DNA of 27,763 nucleotides. Source: M55B175 sp964635265 (GTDB lineage: Bacteria > Desulfobacterota > Desulfobacteria > Desulfobacterales > Desulfosalsimonadaceae). How positions within the stretch are numbered: position 1 is the stretch's first letter; the number at the start of each line of letters is the position of its first letter. The stretch is taken from positions 1-27,763 of the forward strand of contig CAZWNV010000015.1 of the NCBI GenBank assembly GCA_964635265.1, given 5' to 3'. Under the pieces are notes generated by a model. That model saw nothing but the letters and a program-made list of their open reading frames with translations, made no database searches and had not been told where the DNA came from. The translations under genes and the position numbers were made by a program. Positions 1-8,243 of the stretch are shown piece after piece.

Positions 1-144
1 TAAAGGTCGGAAATTAGAGACTGGAAACCAGAGGAAAGGACTTTGTTCCTTGTTGAAAAAGCAATGGTGGAAAGAATAATGGGGAATGGGGAATTGCCAA
101 CAGCCAATACCCATACCTGAAACCGAACACCGGCGAATGGAGCG

Positions 145-324
145 ATGATGAAACCGGACAGAAAAAAAGCGGCTGCTATATCGGCGGTAGTCTGCTACAT
201 GAAATCTCAGGAAGAAGAAGTTGGCGACGGCACGACTACTGCAGGCGTGCTGGCGGGCCAGTTGCTCGGCGAAGCCGAAGACTTCCTCGACCGGAATATC
301 CACCCGACGACCATCGCCGAGGGG
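145..324 (+). pseudogene. Group II (thermosome-type) chaperonin fragment, cut by assembly gap
   Basis: From about base 199 the frame reads as the ATP-binding region of a group II chaperonin: it contains EEEVGDGTTTAGVLAG followed by a helix ending NIHPTTIAEG. GDGTTT is shared by all chaperonins, but the preceding EEEV and the IHP..IAEG stretch fit the archaeal thermosome/eukaryotic CCT lineage rather than GroEL. A normal thermosome subunit is about 540 residues; only about 40 recognisable residues are present. The reading frame upstream (145-198) does not resemble the residues expected before this motif, and the right side runs into ten Ns. Either the gene is a recombined remnant, or this is a chimeric scaffold end. 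The family call is fairly secure, but the start is not, and the fragment may not belong to the same genome as the rest. Confidence 0.6.
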
Positions 325-334
325 NNNNNNNNNN
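325..334. other. Assembly gap (ten Ns)
   Basis: Ten consecutive undetermined bases. The reading frames on the two sides belong to unrelated-looking proteins, so the true gap length is unknown and the two flanks may not be adjacent in the genome. Confidence 0.98.
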
Positions 335-502
335 GAAGCAGTTGCGGAGATGGAGCCGGAATTCGCGGAGGTTTCCGGCCCCCGGGCACCGGCCGCGGCG
401 GCGCCCGCCGGCGCCTGGGGCCTTTCCGGCCGTCAGCAGCAGATGCAGATGCGCAATCTGATGCAAATCAAGGCACTGCAGCGGGGGGGCGGCAGGCCGT
501 GA
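335..502 (+). CDS. C-terminal end of an unidentified protein (5' end lost in gap)
   Basis: An open frame enters from the gap and ends with TGA at 500-502, giving about 55 residues. It begins with an acidic stretch (EMEPEFAEV), continues with an Ala/Pro/Gly-rich linker and ends in a Gln/Met-rich segment (QQQMQMRNLMQIKALQ) with a basic Gly/Arg tail. The frame differs from the chaperonin frame left of the gap, and its composition does not look like a chaperonin C-terminus. A hairpin overlaps the stop codon, as expected at a real gene end. I do not recognise the family; the segment is low-complexity and gives no function. Confidence 0.45.
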   Translation, partial: EAVAEMEPEFAEVSGPRAPAAAAPAGAWGLSGRQQQMQMRNLMQIKALQRGGGRP

Positions 503-514
503 CGGCGGGCCTGC
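492..514 (+). terminator. Hairpin over the stop codon of the preceding gene
   Basis: GCAGGCC at 492-498 pairs perfectly with GGCCTGC at 508-514 around a nine-base loop that contains the TGA stop. An AT-rich stretch follows but there is no clean T run, so it is a plausible but imperfect intrinsic terminator. It also overlaps the candidate promoter of the next operon. Confidence 0.45.
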
Positions 515-528
515 GGTGAATTTATAAT
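499..528 (+). promoter_or_regulatory. Candidate sigma-70 promoter for the oadA-suc-sdh operon
   Basis: A perfect TATAAT lies at 523-528. GTGACG at 499-504 (four of six matches to TTGACA) sits 18 bases upstream. Transcription would begin near 535, leaving a leader of about 40 bases before the start at 576, with an AGGAG ribosome-binding site at about 562-566. The -35 match is weak and the site overlaps the upstream terminator hairpin. Confidence 0.45.
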
Positions 529-575
529 TTCCCAGGGTTATCACGGATTCGGACGGAAATAATGAGGAGAGAGAT

Positions 576-2618
576 ATGACAGACCATTTTGAAGTAAAAA
601 TGACATCGATGGACTATGACAAGGATCGGCCCAAGGCCGGGAATCCGGTCAAGATTCAGGACCTGACCCTGCGCGACGGCCACCAGTCCCTTTTTGCCAC
701 ACGCGGCCGCACCGAAGACATGATTCCGGTGGCGGAAATGATGGATGAGATCGGTTTCTGGGGAGTGGAAACCTGGGGCGGCGCAACCTTTGATACGATG
801 CACCGCTTCCTGAACGAGGATCCCTGGGAACGCATTCGTACGCTGAAACGCTATTTAAAGAAAACCCCCTTCTCCATGCTTTTGCGGGCCCAGAACCTGG
901 TGGGTTACCGCAATTATGCAGATGATGTGGCCCGGGCTTTCGTGGAGCGGGCGGCAGAGAACGGGATCGATGTCTTCCGCACCTTTGATGCCTTAAACGA
1001 TTTCCGCAATTTTGAAACCGTGGTGGAGGTCATCAAGAAGTGCAACAAGCACTTCCAGGGCACTATCTGCTATTCCCTTACCGAACCCCGCATGGGCGGC
1101 GATGTCTATAACCTGGATTACTACCTGAGCAAGGCCAGGGAACTGGAGGAGATGGGGGCGGACACGATCTGTGTCAAGGATATGGCAGGTCTTATGGCTC
1201 CCTATGACGCCTTTGAGCTGATCAAATCCCTGAAGGAGCAGACTTCCATCCCGATTCACCTGCACAGTCATTTCACCTCCGGAATGGCCTCCATGACGCA
1301 TTTAAAGGCCGTGGAGGCAGGAGTGGACATTGTCGATACCTGCATGTCGAGCTATGCGTTCCGCACCTCGCATCCGGCGGTCGAACCCCTGGTCATGGCG
1401 CTTTTGGGCACGGAACGCGATACCGGCTTTAACATCCAGGCCCTGGCCGATATCAATGATATCCTGGAAAAACAGGTGCTGCCCAAGTACAAGTACCTGC
1501 TCGACGATTCCAAGGTCTCGGTGATCGACATCAATGTTCTGCTGCACCAGACGCCCGGCGGCATGCTTTCCAACCTGGTCAATCAGTTAAAGCAGATGGA
1601 CGCCCTGGACCGGATCTATGATGTCTACAGGGAACTCCCCCGGGTGCGCAAGGAACTGGGGCAGGTCCCGCTGGTCACTCCCACAAGCCAGATCGTCGGC
1701 ACCCAGACGGTCAACAATGTGCTCTTTGATGAGGAAGGCGAGCGCTACAAGATGATCACAGGCCAGGTTAAGGATCTGTGCTACGGCCTCTACGGCAAGA
1801 CCCCGGCGCCCATTGACCCGGAGGTGCAGAAAAAGGCGCTGAAAGGCTATGAACGCGGTGAGACCCCCATTACCTGCAGGCCTGCGGAAGTTCTGGAGCC
1901 GGAGCTGGAGAAGGCAAAAGAGGATGTCAAGGATATCACAACGGATATCGACGATGTCCTGATCTATGCCTTGTATCCGATTACCGGCAAAAAGTTTCTG
2001 AAGTACAAATACGGCCTGGAATCGCCTCCGGAAGAGGTTAAGCCCAAAACCCTGGAGGATGTGAAGAAGGAAGAAGAGCTTGTCGCCAGGGCCAAGGCGG
2101 GTGAGCTGGTGGAGAAAAAAGAGCCGGAGACAACGGAGCACGCCCGAAGTTTTCATGTCTATGTCGATGACCAGTATTATGAAGTGGTCGTGGACGAGCC
2201 GGGCGGCCCCCCGGTTGTGGCCCGCTCCGCCCCGGCTGCGCCCAGGGCCGAGGCCCAGCCCTCTCCAGCGGCCCAGGCTCCCGCCGAGCCCAAGCCGGCG
2301 GCTCAGAAGGAATCCCGCGCGGCCGCACCGGAAGCCCCGCCCAAAAAGGAGGAGGCGCCGGCGGAACCCGCGGCCAAGCCCGCAGCGGCGTCTTCTGCTG
2401 CTGAAGGAAGTCCCGTAAAGGCGCCCATGCCGGGAATGATTATCAATTTCGAAAAACAGGTGGGCGACTCCGTGGAAGAGGGCGAGACCGTCGTGATTCT
2501 TGAGGCCATGAAGATGGAGAACTCGCTTCCGGCGCCGGTCAGCGGCACGGTGAAATCCATCAATTTTAATGTCGGTGACTCGGTTGCCAAAAATGATGTT
2601 TTGTGCATAATCGGCTAG
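576..2618 (+). CDS. oadA: Biotin-dependent carboxytransferase: oxaloacetate decarboxylase alpha / pyruvate carboxylase subunit B
   Basis: This 680-residue protein has the architecture of OadA/PycB and the transcarboxylase 5S subunit. An N-terminal HMGL-like TIM barrel (about 25-300) carries LRDGHQS with the metal-binding Asp34, the active-site lysine in KDMAGL (Lys201) and the metal-ligand histidines of HLHSH (His228, His230). A conserved carboxylase domain follows to about 480, then a long Ala/Pro/Lys-rich linker (about 545-605). The last ~75 residues form a biotinyl domain with EAMKMEN, biotinylated at Lys646. It moves a carboxyl group between oxaloacetate (or pyruvate) and biotin. A good ribosome-binding site precedes the ATG. 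No biotin carboxylase and no decarboxylase beta/gamma membrane subunits occur in the window, so the precise reaction (pyruvate carboxylase B, sodium-pump decarboxylase or transcarboxylase) is open. It is followed 31 bp later by sucC. Confidence 0.9.
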   Translation: MTDHFEVKMTSMDYDKDRPKAGNPVKIQDLTLRDGHQSLFATRGRTEDMIPVAEMMDEIGFWGVETWGGATFDTMHRFLNEDPWERIRTLKRYLKKTPFSMLLRAQNLVGYRNYADDVARAFVERAAENGIDVFRTFDALNDFRNFETVVEVIKKCNKHFQGTICYSLTEPRMGGDVYNLDYYLSKARELEEMGADTICVKDMAGLMAPYDAFELIKSLKEQTSIPIHLHSHFTSGMASMTHLKAVEAGVDIVDTCMSSYAFRTSHPAVEPLVMALLGTERDTGFNIQALADINDILEKQVLPKYKYLLDDSKVSVIDINVLLHQTPGGMLSNLVNQLKQMDALDRIYDVYRELPRVRKELGQVPLVTPTSQIVGTQTVNNVLFDEEGERYKMITGQVKDLCYGLYGKTPAPIDPEVQKKALKGYERGETPITCRPAEVLEPELEKAKEDVKDITTDIDDVLIYALYPITGKKFLKYKYGLESPPEEVKPKTLEDVKKEEELVARAKAGELVEKKEPETTEHARSFHVYVDDQYYEVVVDEPGGPPVVARSAPAAPRAEAQPSPAAQAPAEPKPAAQKESRAAAPEAPPKKEEAPAEPAAKPAAASSAAEGSPVKAPMPGMIINFEKQVGDSVEEGETVVILEAMKMENSLPAPVSGTVKSINFNVGDSVAKNDVLCIIG

Positions 2619-2649
2619 CCCGTATGGGCCAGGACAGGAGCAGCAGCAG

Positions 2650-3813
2650 ATGAAGATACATGAATTTCAGGCAAAGGAAGTGTTTCGCGAATACAAGGTC
2701 CCCGTGCCCCGCGGCGGGGCGGTAGCCGATGTGGATGCGGCTGCCCGGACAGCCGCATCCCTGGGCAAATATCCGGTTGTGGTAAAGGCGCAGATCCATG
2801 CCGGCGGCCGCGGCAAGGGCGGCGGGGTAAAACTTGCCCAATCCTCGGAAGAGGTAAAAGAGCATGCCGGTGCCATTCTGGGCATGAACCTGGTTACTCA
2901 TCAGACCGGCCCGGAAGGCAAAACCGTAAAGAAGCTCCTGATCGAAGAAGGCTTGGACATTGCCAAGGAGCTGTACCTGAGTTTGATCGTTGACCGGGAG
3001 ACCGCCAATATCATGGTGATTGCCAGCGAGGCCGGCGGCGTTGAAATCGAAGAAGTGGCGGCCAGCACGCCGGAGAAGATCATCAAGGTGCAGATCAATC
3101 CCCTGCTTGGGATTCAGCCCTATCACTGCCGCCAGGCCGCATTCGGGCTCAACCTTCCCAAGGCTGCCATCAAGCCTTTCAGCAGCATGCTCACACAGTT
3201 GTACAAGCTTTTTGTCGCCTATGACTGCTCCCTCGTGGAGATCAACCCCCTGGTTTTGACCTCTGATGACAATGTGATCGCCCTGGATGCCAAAATGGAT
3301 TTTGACGACAACGCGCGTTTCCGGCACCAGGATGTTGTGGAGAAATACCGCGATCTCGACGAGGAGGATCCGCTGGAGGTGGAGGCGTCCAAGTACAACC
3401 TCAACTACATCAATATGGACGGAAACGTCGGAAACATGGTAAACGGCGCCGGTCTTGCCATGGCGGTGATGGATACCATCAAGCTGGCCGGGGCCGAGCC
3501 CGCCAATTTCCTTGATGTGGGCGGCGGCGCCACCGCTGAAATGGTGGAGAACGGATTCCGGATCATTTTAAGTGACGAGAAGGTCAAGGGAATCCTGATC
3601 AACATTTTCGGCGGGATCCTGCGCTGCGATGTGCTAGCCGAAGGGGTTGTGGCCGCTGCCAAGAACATGGATGTAAAGGTGCCGGTAGTGGTGCGCATGG
3701 AGGGCACCAATGTGGAAGAGGGCCGCAGGATACTGAAAGAATCCGGGATGAAATTATTTACAGCCTTTGATATGAAGGATGCCGGCGAGCAGGTAGCCCG
3801 GATTGTTGGATAA
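2650..3813 (+). CDS. sucC: Succinyl-CoA synthetase beta subunit (ADP-forming type)
   Basis: At 387 residues this matches the usual SucC length (E. coli 388). The N-terminal ATP-grasp domain starts at MKIHEFQAKE and includes the glycine-rich nucleotide loop GGRGKGGGVK. The C-terminal CoA-ligase domain includes the family signature NIFGGILRCDV. It forms the nucleotide-binding half of the enzyme that interconverts succinyl-CoA + ADP + Pi and succinate + CoA + ATP, making substrate-level ATP in the oxidative TCA or propionate pathway. An AGGAG ribosome-binding site about ten bases before the ATG fixes the start. The alpha subunit follows 33 bp downstream. Confidence 0.96.
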   Translation: MKIHEFQAKEVFREYKVPVPRGGAVADVDAAARTAASLGKYPVVVKAQIHAGGRGKGGGVKLAQSSEEVKEHAGAILGMNLVTHQTGPEGKTVKKLLIEEGLDIAKELYLSLIVDRETANIMVIASEAGGVEIEEVAASTPEKIIKVQINPLLGIQPYHCRQAAFGLNLPKAAIKPFSSMLTQLYKLFVAYDCSLVEINPLVLTSDDNVIALDAKMDFDDNARFRHQDVVEKYRDLDEEDPLEVEASKYNLNYINMDGNVGNMVNGAGLAMAVMDTIKLAGAEPANFLDVGGGATAEMVENGFRIILSDEKVKGILINIFGGILRCDVLAEGVVAAAKNMDVKVPVVVRMEGTNVEEGRRILKESGMKLFTAFDMKDAGEQVARIVG

Positions 3814-3846
3814 ACCAATGCCTACGAGAATGCGGAGTAGAATATA

Positions 3847-4722
3847 ATGAGCGTTTTTGTAAATTCCGATACAAGGCTGGTGGTGCAGGGCATTACCGGG
3901 AGGGAAGGTCAGTTTCATGCCCGTCAGTGCATTGCCTATGGCACAAATGTGGTGGCAGGCGTTACGCCGGGAAAGGGCGGCACCGACATGGACGGGGTCC
4001 CGATTTTTGATTCCGTCAAGCAGGCTGTTGCCGAGGCGGGCGCCAACTGCAGCCTGATTTTTGTTCCTCCGCCCTTTGCGGCGGATGCAATTATGGAGGC
4101 GGTGGATGCGGGGGTGGATCTCGTTGTTGCGATTACCGAAGGGATCCCGGTTCTGGACATGGCCCGCGTCAAGCATGTGTTAAACCGGTCCGGCACCAGG
4201 CTTATCGGGCCCAACTGCCCCGGGATCATTACCCCGGGAGAGGCCAAGGCGGGCATCATGCCGGGGCCCATCCATCAGCCGGGAGGCCCCGTCGGCGTTG
4301 TCTCGCGTTCCGGCACCCTTACCTACGAGGTGGTATACCAGTTAACCCGGGAGGGGCTGGGCCAGACTACCTGCATCGGGATCGGGGGCGATCCCATCAA
4401 CGGAACCAATTTTATCGACTGCCTCTCGGCCTTTGAAAACGACCCGGAGACCAAGGGGATCGTTATGGTGGGCGAGATCGGCGGCAATGCGGAGGAGGAC
4501 GCCGCTGATTTTATTGCGGCCCATGTAAGCAAGCCTGTTGTCGGCTTTGTGGCAGGAATTACAGCCCCGCCCGGCCGCCGTATGGGCCATGCCGGTGCGA
4601 TTATCAGCGGTTCCTCCGGCACCGCCGGGGGCAAGATCGAGAAGCTGAAGTCCTGCGGCATCAACGTCTGCGAAAACCTCGGCGATATCGGCAGGGTGTG
4701 CGCAGAGGTGTTTGGCAAGTAA
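3847..4722 (+). CDS. sucD: Succinyl-CoA synthetase alpha subunit
   Basis: A 291-residue SucD. The N-terminal CoA-binding Rossmann domain has TGREGQFH, and the phosphorylated histidine lies in RRMGHAGAIISG (His248, equivalent to E. coli His246). The segment with GPNCPGIITPGEAK is typical of the alpha subunit. It carries the phosphohistidine relay and pairs with SucC from the gene just upstream. The ribosome-binding site is weak, so translation may depend on coupling to sucC. The next gene, sdhC, begins 56 bp downstream, putting consecutive succinate-metabolising enzymes in one transcript. Confidence 0.96.
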   Translation: MSVFVNSDTRLVVQGITGREGQFHARQCIAYGTNVVAGVTPGKGGTDMDGVPIFDSVKQAVAEAGANCSLIFVPPPFAADAIMEAVDAGVDLVVAITEGIPVLDMARVKHVLNRSGTRLIGPNCPGIITPGEAKAGIMPGPIHQPGGPVGVVSRSGTLTYEVVYQLTREGLGQTTCIGIGGDPINGTNFIDCLSAFENDPETKGIVMVGEIGGNAEEDAADFIAAHVSKPVVGFVAGITAPPGRRMGHAGAIISGSSGTAGGKIEKLKSCGINVCENLGDIGRVCAEVFGK

Positions 4723-4778
4723 ATCGGTGTCACGTTTACCCGTCGCTGGAATTGCGGCCGTTTATTCAGGGAAAAGCC

Positions 4779-5414
4779 ATGAACAGTCTAATTGATACTT
4801 TCAGCACATCCATCGGCAAGAAGTTGATGATGGCGGTCACGGGCCTGGGGTTCTGCATTTTTCTGCTGATTCACCTGCTGGGCAATCTGACGCTCTACGT
4901 GGGCCGCCAGACTTTTGAATCCTATGTGGAGCACCTCCACGCACTGGGACCGCTTATTACCGTGGCTGAGCTGGGCCTTCTGCTTTTTTTGATCATCCAC
5001 GTCTCGACCGGTGCGGTTCTTTTCCTGCAAAACCGGCAGGCCCGGCCGGAGCGTTATGTTGTGAACAAGCGGGCCGGCGGACGGACCATCGGCTCCGCTA
5101 CTGCCCCCTACACCGGCTTTTTGATTCTTCTGTTTGTCATTTTTCATCTGTTTACCTTTCATTTTGTGGAGCACCCGGACGGTCTGGTCTTTAATACAGT
5201 GGCGGCAACATTTTCGAACCTGTTTCTCGTGCTGCTGTATGTGGCGGCCATGATCGTGGTGGCCATTCATGTGCGGCACGGCTTCTGGAGTCTTTTCCAG
5301 ACCCTTGGCGCCAATCATATCAAATACATGCCGATCATCCAGGGTGCAGGCATCGTTTTTGCGCTGCTGCTGGGCTTTGGATTCGGCTTGATACCCATTT
5401 ATATCGCAATATAG
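4779..5414 (+). CDS. sdhC: Succinate dehydrogenase/fumarate reductase cytochrome b558 subunit (type B, dihaem)
   Basis: A 211-residue protein with five apparent membrane helices at about 18-38, 58-80, 110-130, 146-168 and 187-208. Histidines sit in or near four helices (His32, His74, His123 or His128, His164), the pattern expected for the two haems b of the b558 family used by menaquinone-linked enzymes. It anchors SdhAB to the cytoplasmic membrane and exchanges electrons with menaquinone. The frame stays open upstream to 4698, but I chose the ATG at 4779 because it has an AGGGAA ribosome-binding site and gives the typical N-terminus (MNSLIDTFSTSIGKK). A single anchor subunit and no SdhD is normal for type B. 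Confidence 0.93.
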   Translation: MNSLIDTFSTSIGKKLMMAVTGLGFCIFLLIHLLGNLTLYVGRQTFESYVEHLHALGPLITVAELGLLLFLIIHVSTGAVLFLQNRQARPERYVVNKRAGGRTIGSATAPYTGFLILLFVIFHLFTFHFVEHPDGLVFNTVAATFSNLFLVLLYVAAMIVVAIHVRHGFWSLFQTLGANHIKYMPIIQGAGIVFALLLGFGFGLIPIYIAI

Positions 5415-5419
5415 GAACC

Positions 5420-5474
5420 GGAAAGCAGAAACCGGAAACAAGGCAAGAACAGCTTCCACAGGTTTCTGCCTTCC
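5420..5474 (+). repeat. Intercistronic inverted repeat between sdhC and sdhA
   Basis: The 14 bases at 5420-5433 (GGAAAGCAGAAACC) are the reverse complement of 5461-5474 (GGTTTCTGCCTTCC) with one mismatch, separated by 27 bases. In mRNA this would form a long hairpin in the 93-bp spacer before sdhA. It has no T run, so processing, stability control or partial attenuation is more likely than full termination. Function is inferred only. Confidence 0.6.
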
Positions 5475-5507
5475 CGTGTCCCCAGTCTCTGGAAAAGCGA
5501 GGTTGTA

Positions 5508-7421
5508 ATGAAATTTGATGCAAAAATTCCCGGCGGCCCGCTGGAGAAGAAATGGGACCGGCACCGATTCGAATTGAAGCTGGTCAACCCGGCCAATAAA
5601 AAGAAGTTCTCCGTAATTGTCGTTGGCACCGGTCTTGCCGGGGCATCCGCGGCAGCCACCATGGCGGAGCTGGGCTATAACGTGAAAAATTTCTGCATTC
5701 AGGATACCCCCCGGCGGGCGCACAGTATTGCCGCCCAGGGCGGCATCAATGCGGCCAAGAATTACGCCAATGACGGCGACAGTATCTGGCGGCTTTTCTA
5801 CGACACGATTAAGGGCGGCGATTTTCGGGCCCGCGAGGCCAATGTCTACCGGCTGGCACAGCTTTCCACCCAGATCATCGATCATTGCGTGGCCCAAGGG
5901 ATCCCTTTTGCCAGGGAGTATGGCGGGCTCCTGGACAACCGCTCCTTTGGCGGCGCCCAGGTATCGCGTACCTTCTACGCCAAGGGACAGACCGGCCAGC
6001 AGCTCCTTTTGGGTGCCTACAGCTCGCTTATGCGCCAGGCGGCCAAGGGAAAGGTGGAAATATTTCCGCGCCGGGAAATGGTGGATCTTGTGCTTGTCGA
6101 CGGCAAGGCACGGGGCATTACCGTGCGCAACCTCGTCACGGGCGAGATGGAAAGCTATGCGGCGGATGCCGTGGTGCTGGCAACGGGCGGCTATGGCAAT
6201 GCCTATTTTCTGTCCACAAACGCCATGAACTGTAACGTAACCGCCGCCTACCGGGCCTATAAAAAGGGAGCCCTTTTCGCCAATCCCTGCTTTACCCAGA
6301 TCCATCCCACCTGTATCCCGGTGCACGGCACCTATCAGTCCAAGCTTACCCTGATGAGCGAGAGTCTGCGAAACGACGGGCGGGTCTGGGTGCCCAAGGA
6401 GCCGGGAGACAAGCGCCCGCCGACCGAAATCCCGGAATCCGAGCGGGATTATTATCTGGAGCGGAAATACCCGAGCTTCGGCAACCTGGTGCCCCGCGAT
6501 GTGGCATCAAGAAACGCCAAGGAGCAGTGCGACAAGGGAAAAGGCGTTGGGGAAACCGGACTTGCCGTATACCTGGATTTTGCCGACGCCATCCACCGCG
6601 AGGGCAGGGAGGCCATTGAAGCCAAGTACGGCAACCTGTTTGAGATGTATGAAAAAATTACTGCCGAAAATCCCTACGAGACCCCCATGCGGATTTATCC
6701 CGCGGTTCATTATACCATGGGCGGCCTGTGGGTGGACTATAACCTGATGAGTACGGTCGACGGTCTTTTTGTGCTGGGAGAAGCCAATTTTTCAGACCAC
6801 GGGGCCAACCGGCTGGGGGCGAGTGCCCTTATGCAGGGCCTTGCGGACGGCTATTTCATCCTTCCCTATACCATCGGCGGCTACCTTGCGGGCACCTCGC
6901 TTCCTCCGGTCAGCACGGAGCACGAAGCCTTTCAACAGGCGGCTGCAGACGCCCAAAAGCAGACGGAAACACTCCTGTCCATCAAGGGAGATTGCACCGT
7001 CGATGAAATCCACCGCGAGCTTGGCCTGGTTCTCTGGGACTACTGCGGCATGTCCAGAAATGAGCAGGGGCTTTATACAGCACTGGAAAAAATCCGGGAT
7101 CTGCGGGACCGCTTCTGGAAAGAAGTTAACGTACCGGGAAGCAGCAAGGACCTGAACCAGAGCCTGGAAAAAGCCGGACGCGTGGCGGATTTCCTCGAAT
7201 TCGGCGAGCTTATGGTACAGGACGCCTTAAACCGGCACGAATCCTGCGGATGCCATTTCAACACGGCATATCAGACGGAAGACCATGAAGCCCTGCGCGA
7301 CGATGCGAACTGCTGTCATGTGAATGCCTGGGAGTTCACCGGGGATGTGCAGGCGCCGAGGCTTCACACCGAGCCCCTGGAGTTTGAAAATGTTGAGCTG
7401 ACGCAAAGGAGCTACAAGTAA
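5508..7421 (+). CDS. sdhA: Succinate dehydrogenase/fumarate reductase flavoprotein subunit
   Basis: A 637-residue flavoprotein of the B. subtilis/Bacteroidetes-type SdhA group. An FAD-binding motif VGTGLAGASAA begins at about residue 39, and RRAHSIAAQGG places the likely covalent-FAD histidine at His72. Active-site stretches include HPTCIPVHG, the SRTFYAKGQTGQQ region and HYTMGGLWVDY. A FAD-contact region reads GEANFSDHGANRLGASAL. It oxidises succinate to fumarate, or the reverse, on the cytoplasmic face, passing electrons to SdhB. The stop TAA overlaps the ATG of sdhB by one base, so the two are translationally coupled. Direction of reaction cannot be read from sequence; sucCD upstream favours oxidative use with menaquinone. 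Confidence 0.95.
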   Translation: MKFDAKIPGGPLEKKWDRHRFELKLVNPANKKKFSVIVVGTGLAGASAAATMAELGYNVKNFCIQDTPRRAHSIAAQGGINAAKNYANDGDSIWRLFYDTIKGGDFRAREANVYRLAQLSTQIIDHCVAQGIPFAREYGGLLDNRSFGGAQVSRTFYAKGQTGQQLLLGAYSSLMRQAAKGKVEIFPRREMVDLVLVDGKARGITVRNLVTGEMESYAADAVVLATGGYGNAYFLSTNAMNCNVTAAYRAYKKGALFANPCFTQIHPTCIPVHGTYQSKLTLMSESLRNDGRVWVPKEPGDKRPPTEIPESERDYYLERKYPSFGNLVPRDVASRNAKEQCDKGKGVGETGLAVYLDFADAIHREGREAIEAKYGNLFEMYEKITAENPYETPMRIYPAVHYTMGGLWVDYNLMSTVDGLFVLGEANFSDHGANRLGASALMQGLADGYFILPYTIGGYLAGTSLPPVSTEHEAFQQAAADAQKQTETLLSIKGDCTVDEIHRELGLVLWDYCGMSRNEQGLYTALEKIRDLRDRFWKEVNVPGSSKDLNQSLEKAGRVADFLEFGELMVQDALNRHESCGCHFNTAYQTEDHEALRDDANCCHVNAWEFTGDVQAPRLHTEPLEFENVELTQRSYK

Positions 7422-8182
7422 TGAGCGCATCGACGATTAACCTCACGTTAAAGGTCTGGAGGCAGGGCCGGACGGATAAAAAGGGAAGGCTGGAAACCTA
7501 TCCGGCAAACAATATATCAACGGAGATGTCCTTTCTGGAAATGCTGGACGTGGTAAACGAGGAGCTTACAAAGAAAGGAATCGAGCCGATCGCATTTGAT
7601 CACGACTGCCGGGAGGGTATCTGCGGTATGTGCGGAGCAGTGGTGAACGGTCGCGCGCACGGGCATCAAACCGAGACTACCCTGTGTCAGCTGCACATGC
7701 GGCACTTTAATGACGGCGACACGCTTGTCATTGAGCCCTGGCGGGCCCGCGCCTTTAAGGTCGTGAAGGATCTGGTTGTGGATCGCAGTCCCCTGGACCA
7801 GATCATGCAGGCAGGCGGCTATATTTCGGTCAATGCCGGAGGTGCCCCTGACGCCAATTCCATCCCTGTGCCCAAGGACAAGGCGGATGCCGCCTTCAAC
7901 GCAGCCGCCTGTATCGGATGCGGGGCATGTGTGGCGGCCTGTCCCAATGGTTCGGCCATGCTTTTTGTCGGTGCCAAGGTTTCCCAACTGGCCCTTCTGC
8001 CGCAGGGGAGACCGGAGGCGGCCCGGCGTGTGCGCGCCATGGTACGGAAAATGGATGAACTGGGATTTGGCAACTGCTCCAATGAAGCCGAATGTGAGGT
8101 GGAATGCCCGAAAGGGATCTCCATACGGGAAATCGCCCGCCTGAACCGCGAGTTGATGAAGGCGGAGATCAAATCCGCGTAG
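7421..8182 (+). CDS. sdhB: Succinate dehydrogenase/fumarate reductase iron-sulfur subunit
   Basis: A 253-residue protein with the three expected cluster motifs. The plant-type [2Fe-2S] ligands are Cys63, Cys68, Cys71 and Cys89 (CREGICGMC...C). CIGCGACVAAC gives Cys164, Cys167, Cys170 and Cys174, and the later cysteines Cys219, Cys225 and Cys229 complete the [4Fe-4S] and [3Fe-4S] sites, as in the type-B family. It carries electrons between the SdhA flavin and the SdhC haems/menaquinone. It starts one base inside the sdhA stop codon. A short two-helix membrane protein follows 61 bp later. Confidence 0.95.
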   Translation: MSASTINLTLKVWRQGRTDKKGRLETYPANNISTEMSFLEMLDVVNEELTKKGIEPIAFDHDCREGICGMCGAVVNGRAHGHQTETTLCQLHMRHFNDGDTLVIEPWRARAFKVVKDLVVDRSPLDQIMQAGGYISVNAGGAPDANSIPVPKDKADAAFNAAACIGCGACVAACPNGSAMLFVGAKVSQLALLPQGRPEAARRVRAMVRKMDELGFGNCSNEAECEVECPKGISIREIARLNRELMKAEIKSA

Positions 8183-8243
8183 CCGTGCGGCGCCGCCGCC
8201 TTCTGCATAAAGCCGAAAACGGAAAAGACCAAAGGAGCAGGGT

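Noticed and set aside
4788..6326. 512-codon antisense open frame over sdhC-sdhA
   Set aside because: It is the shadow of strongly supported sdh genes in GC-rich DNA, with His/Gly/Lys-heavy unnatural composition and no motif.
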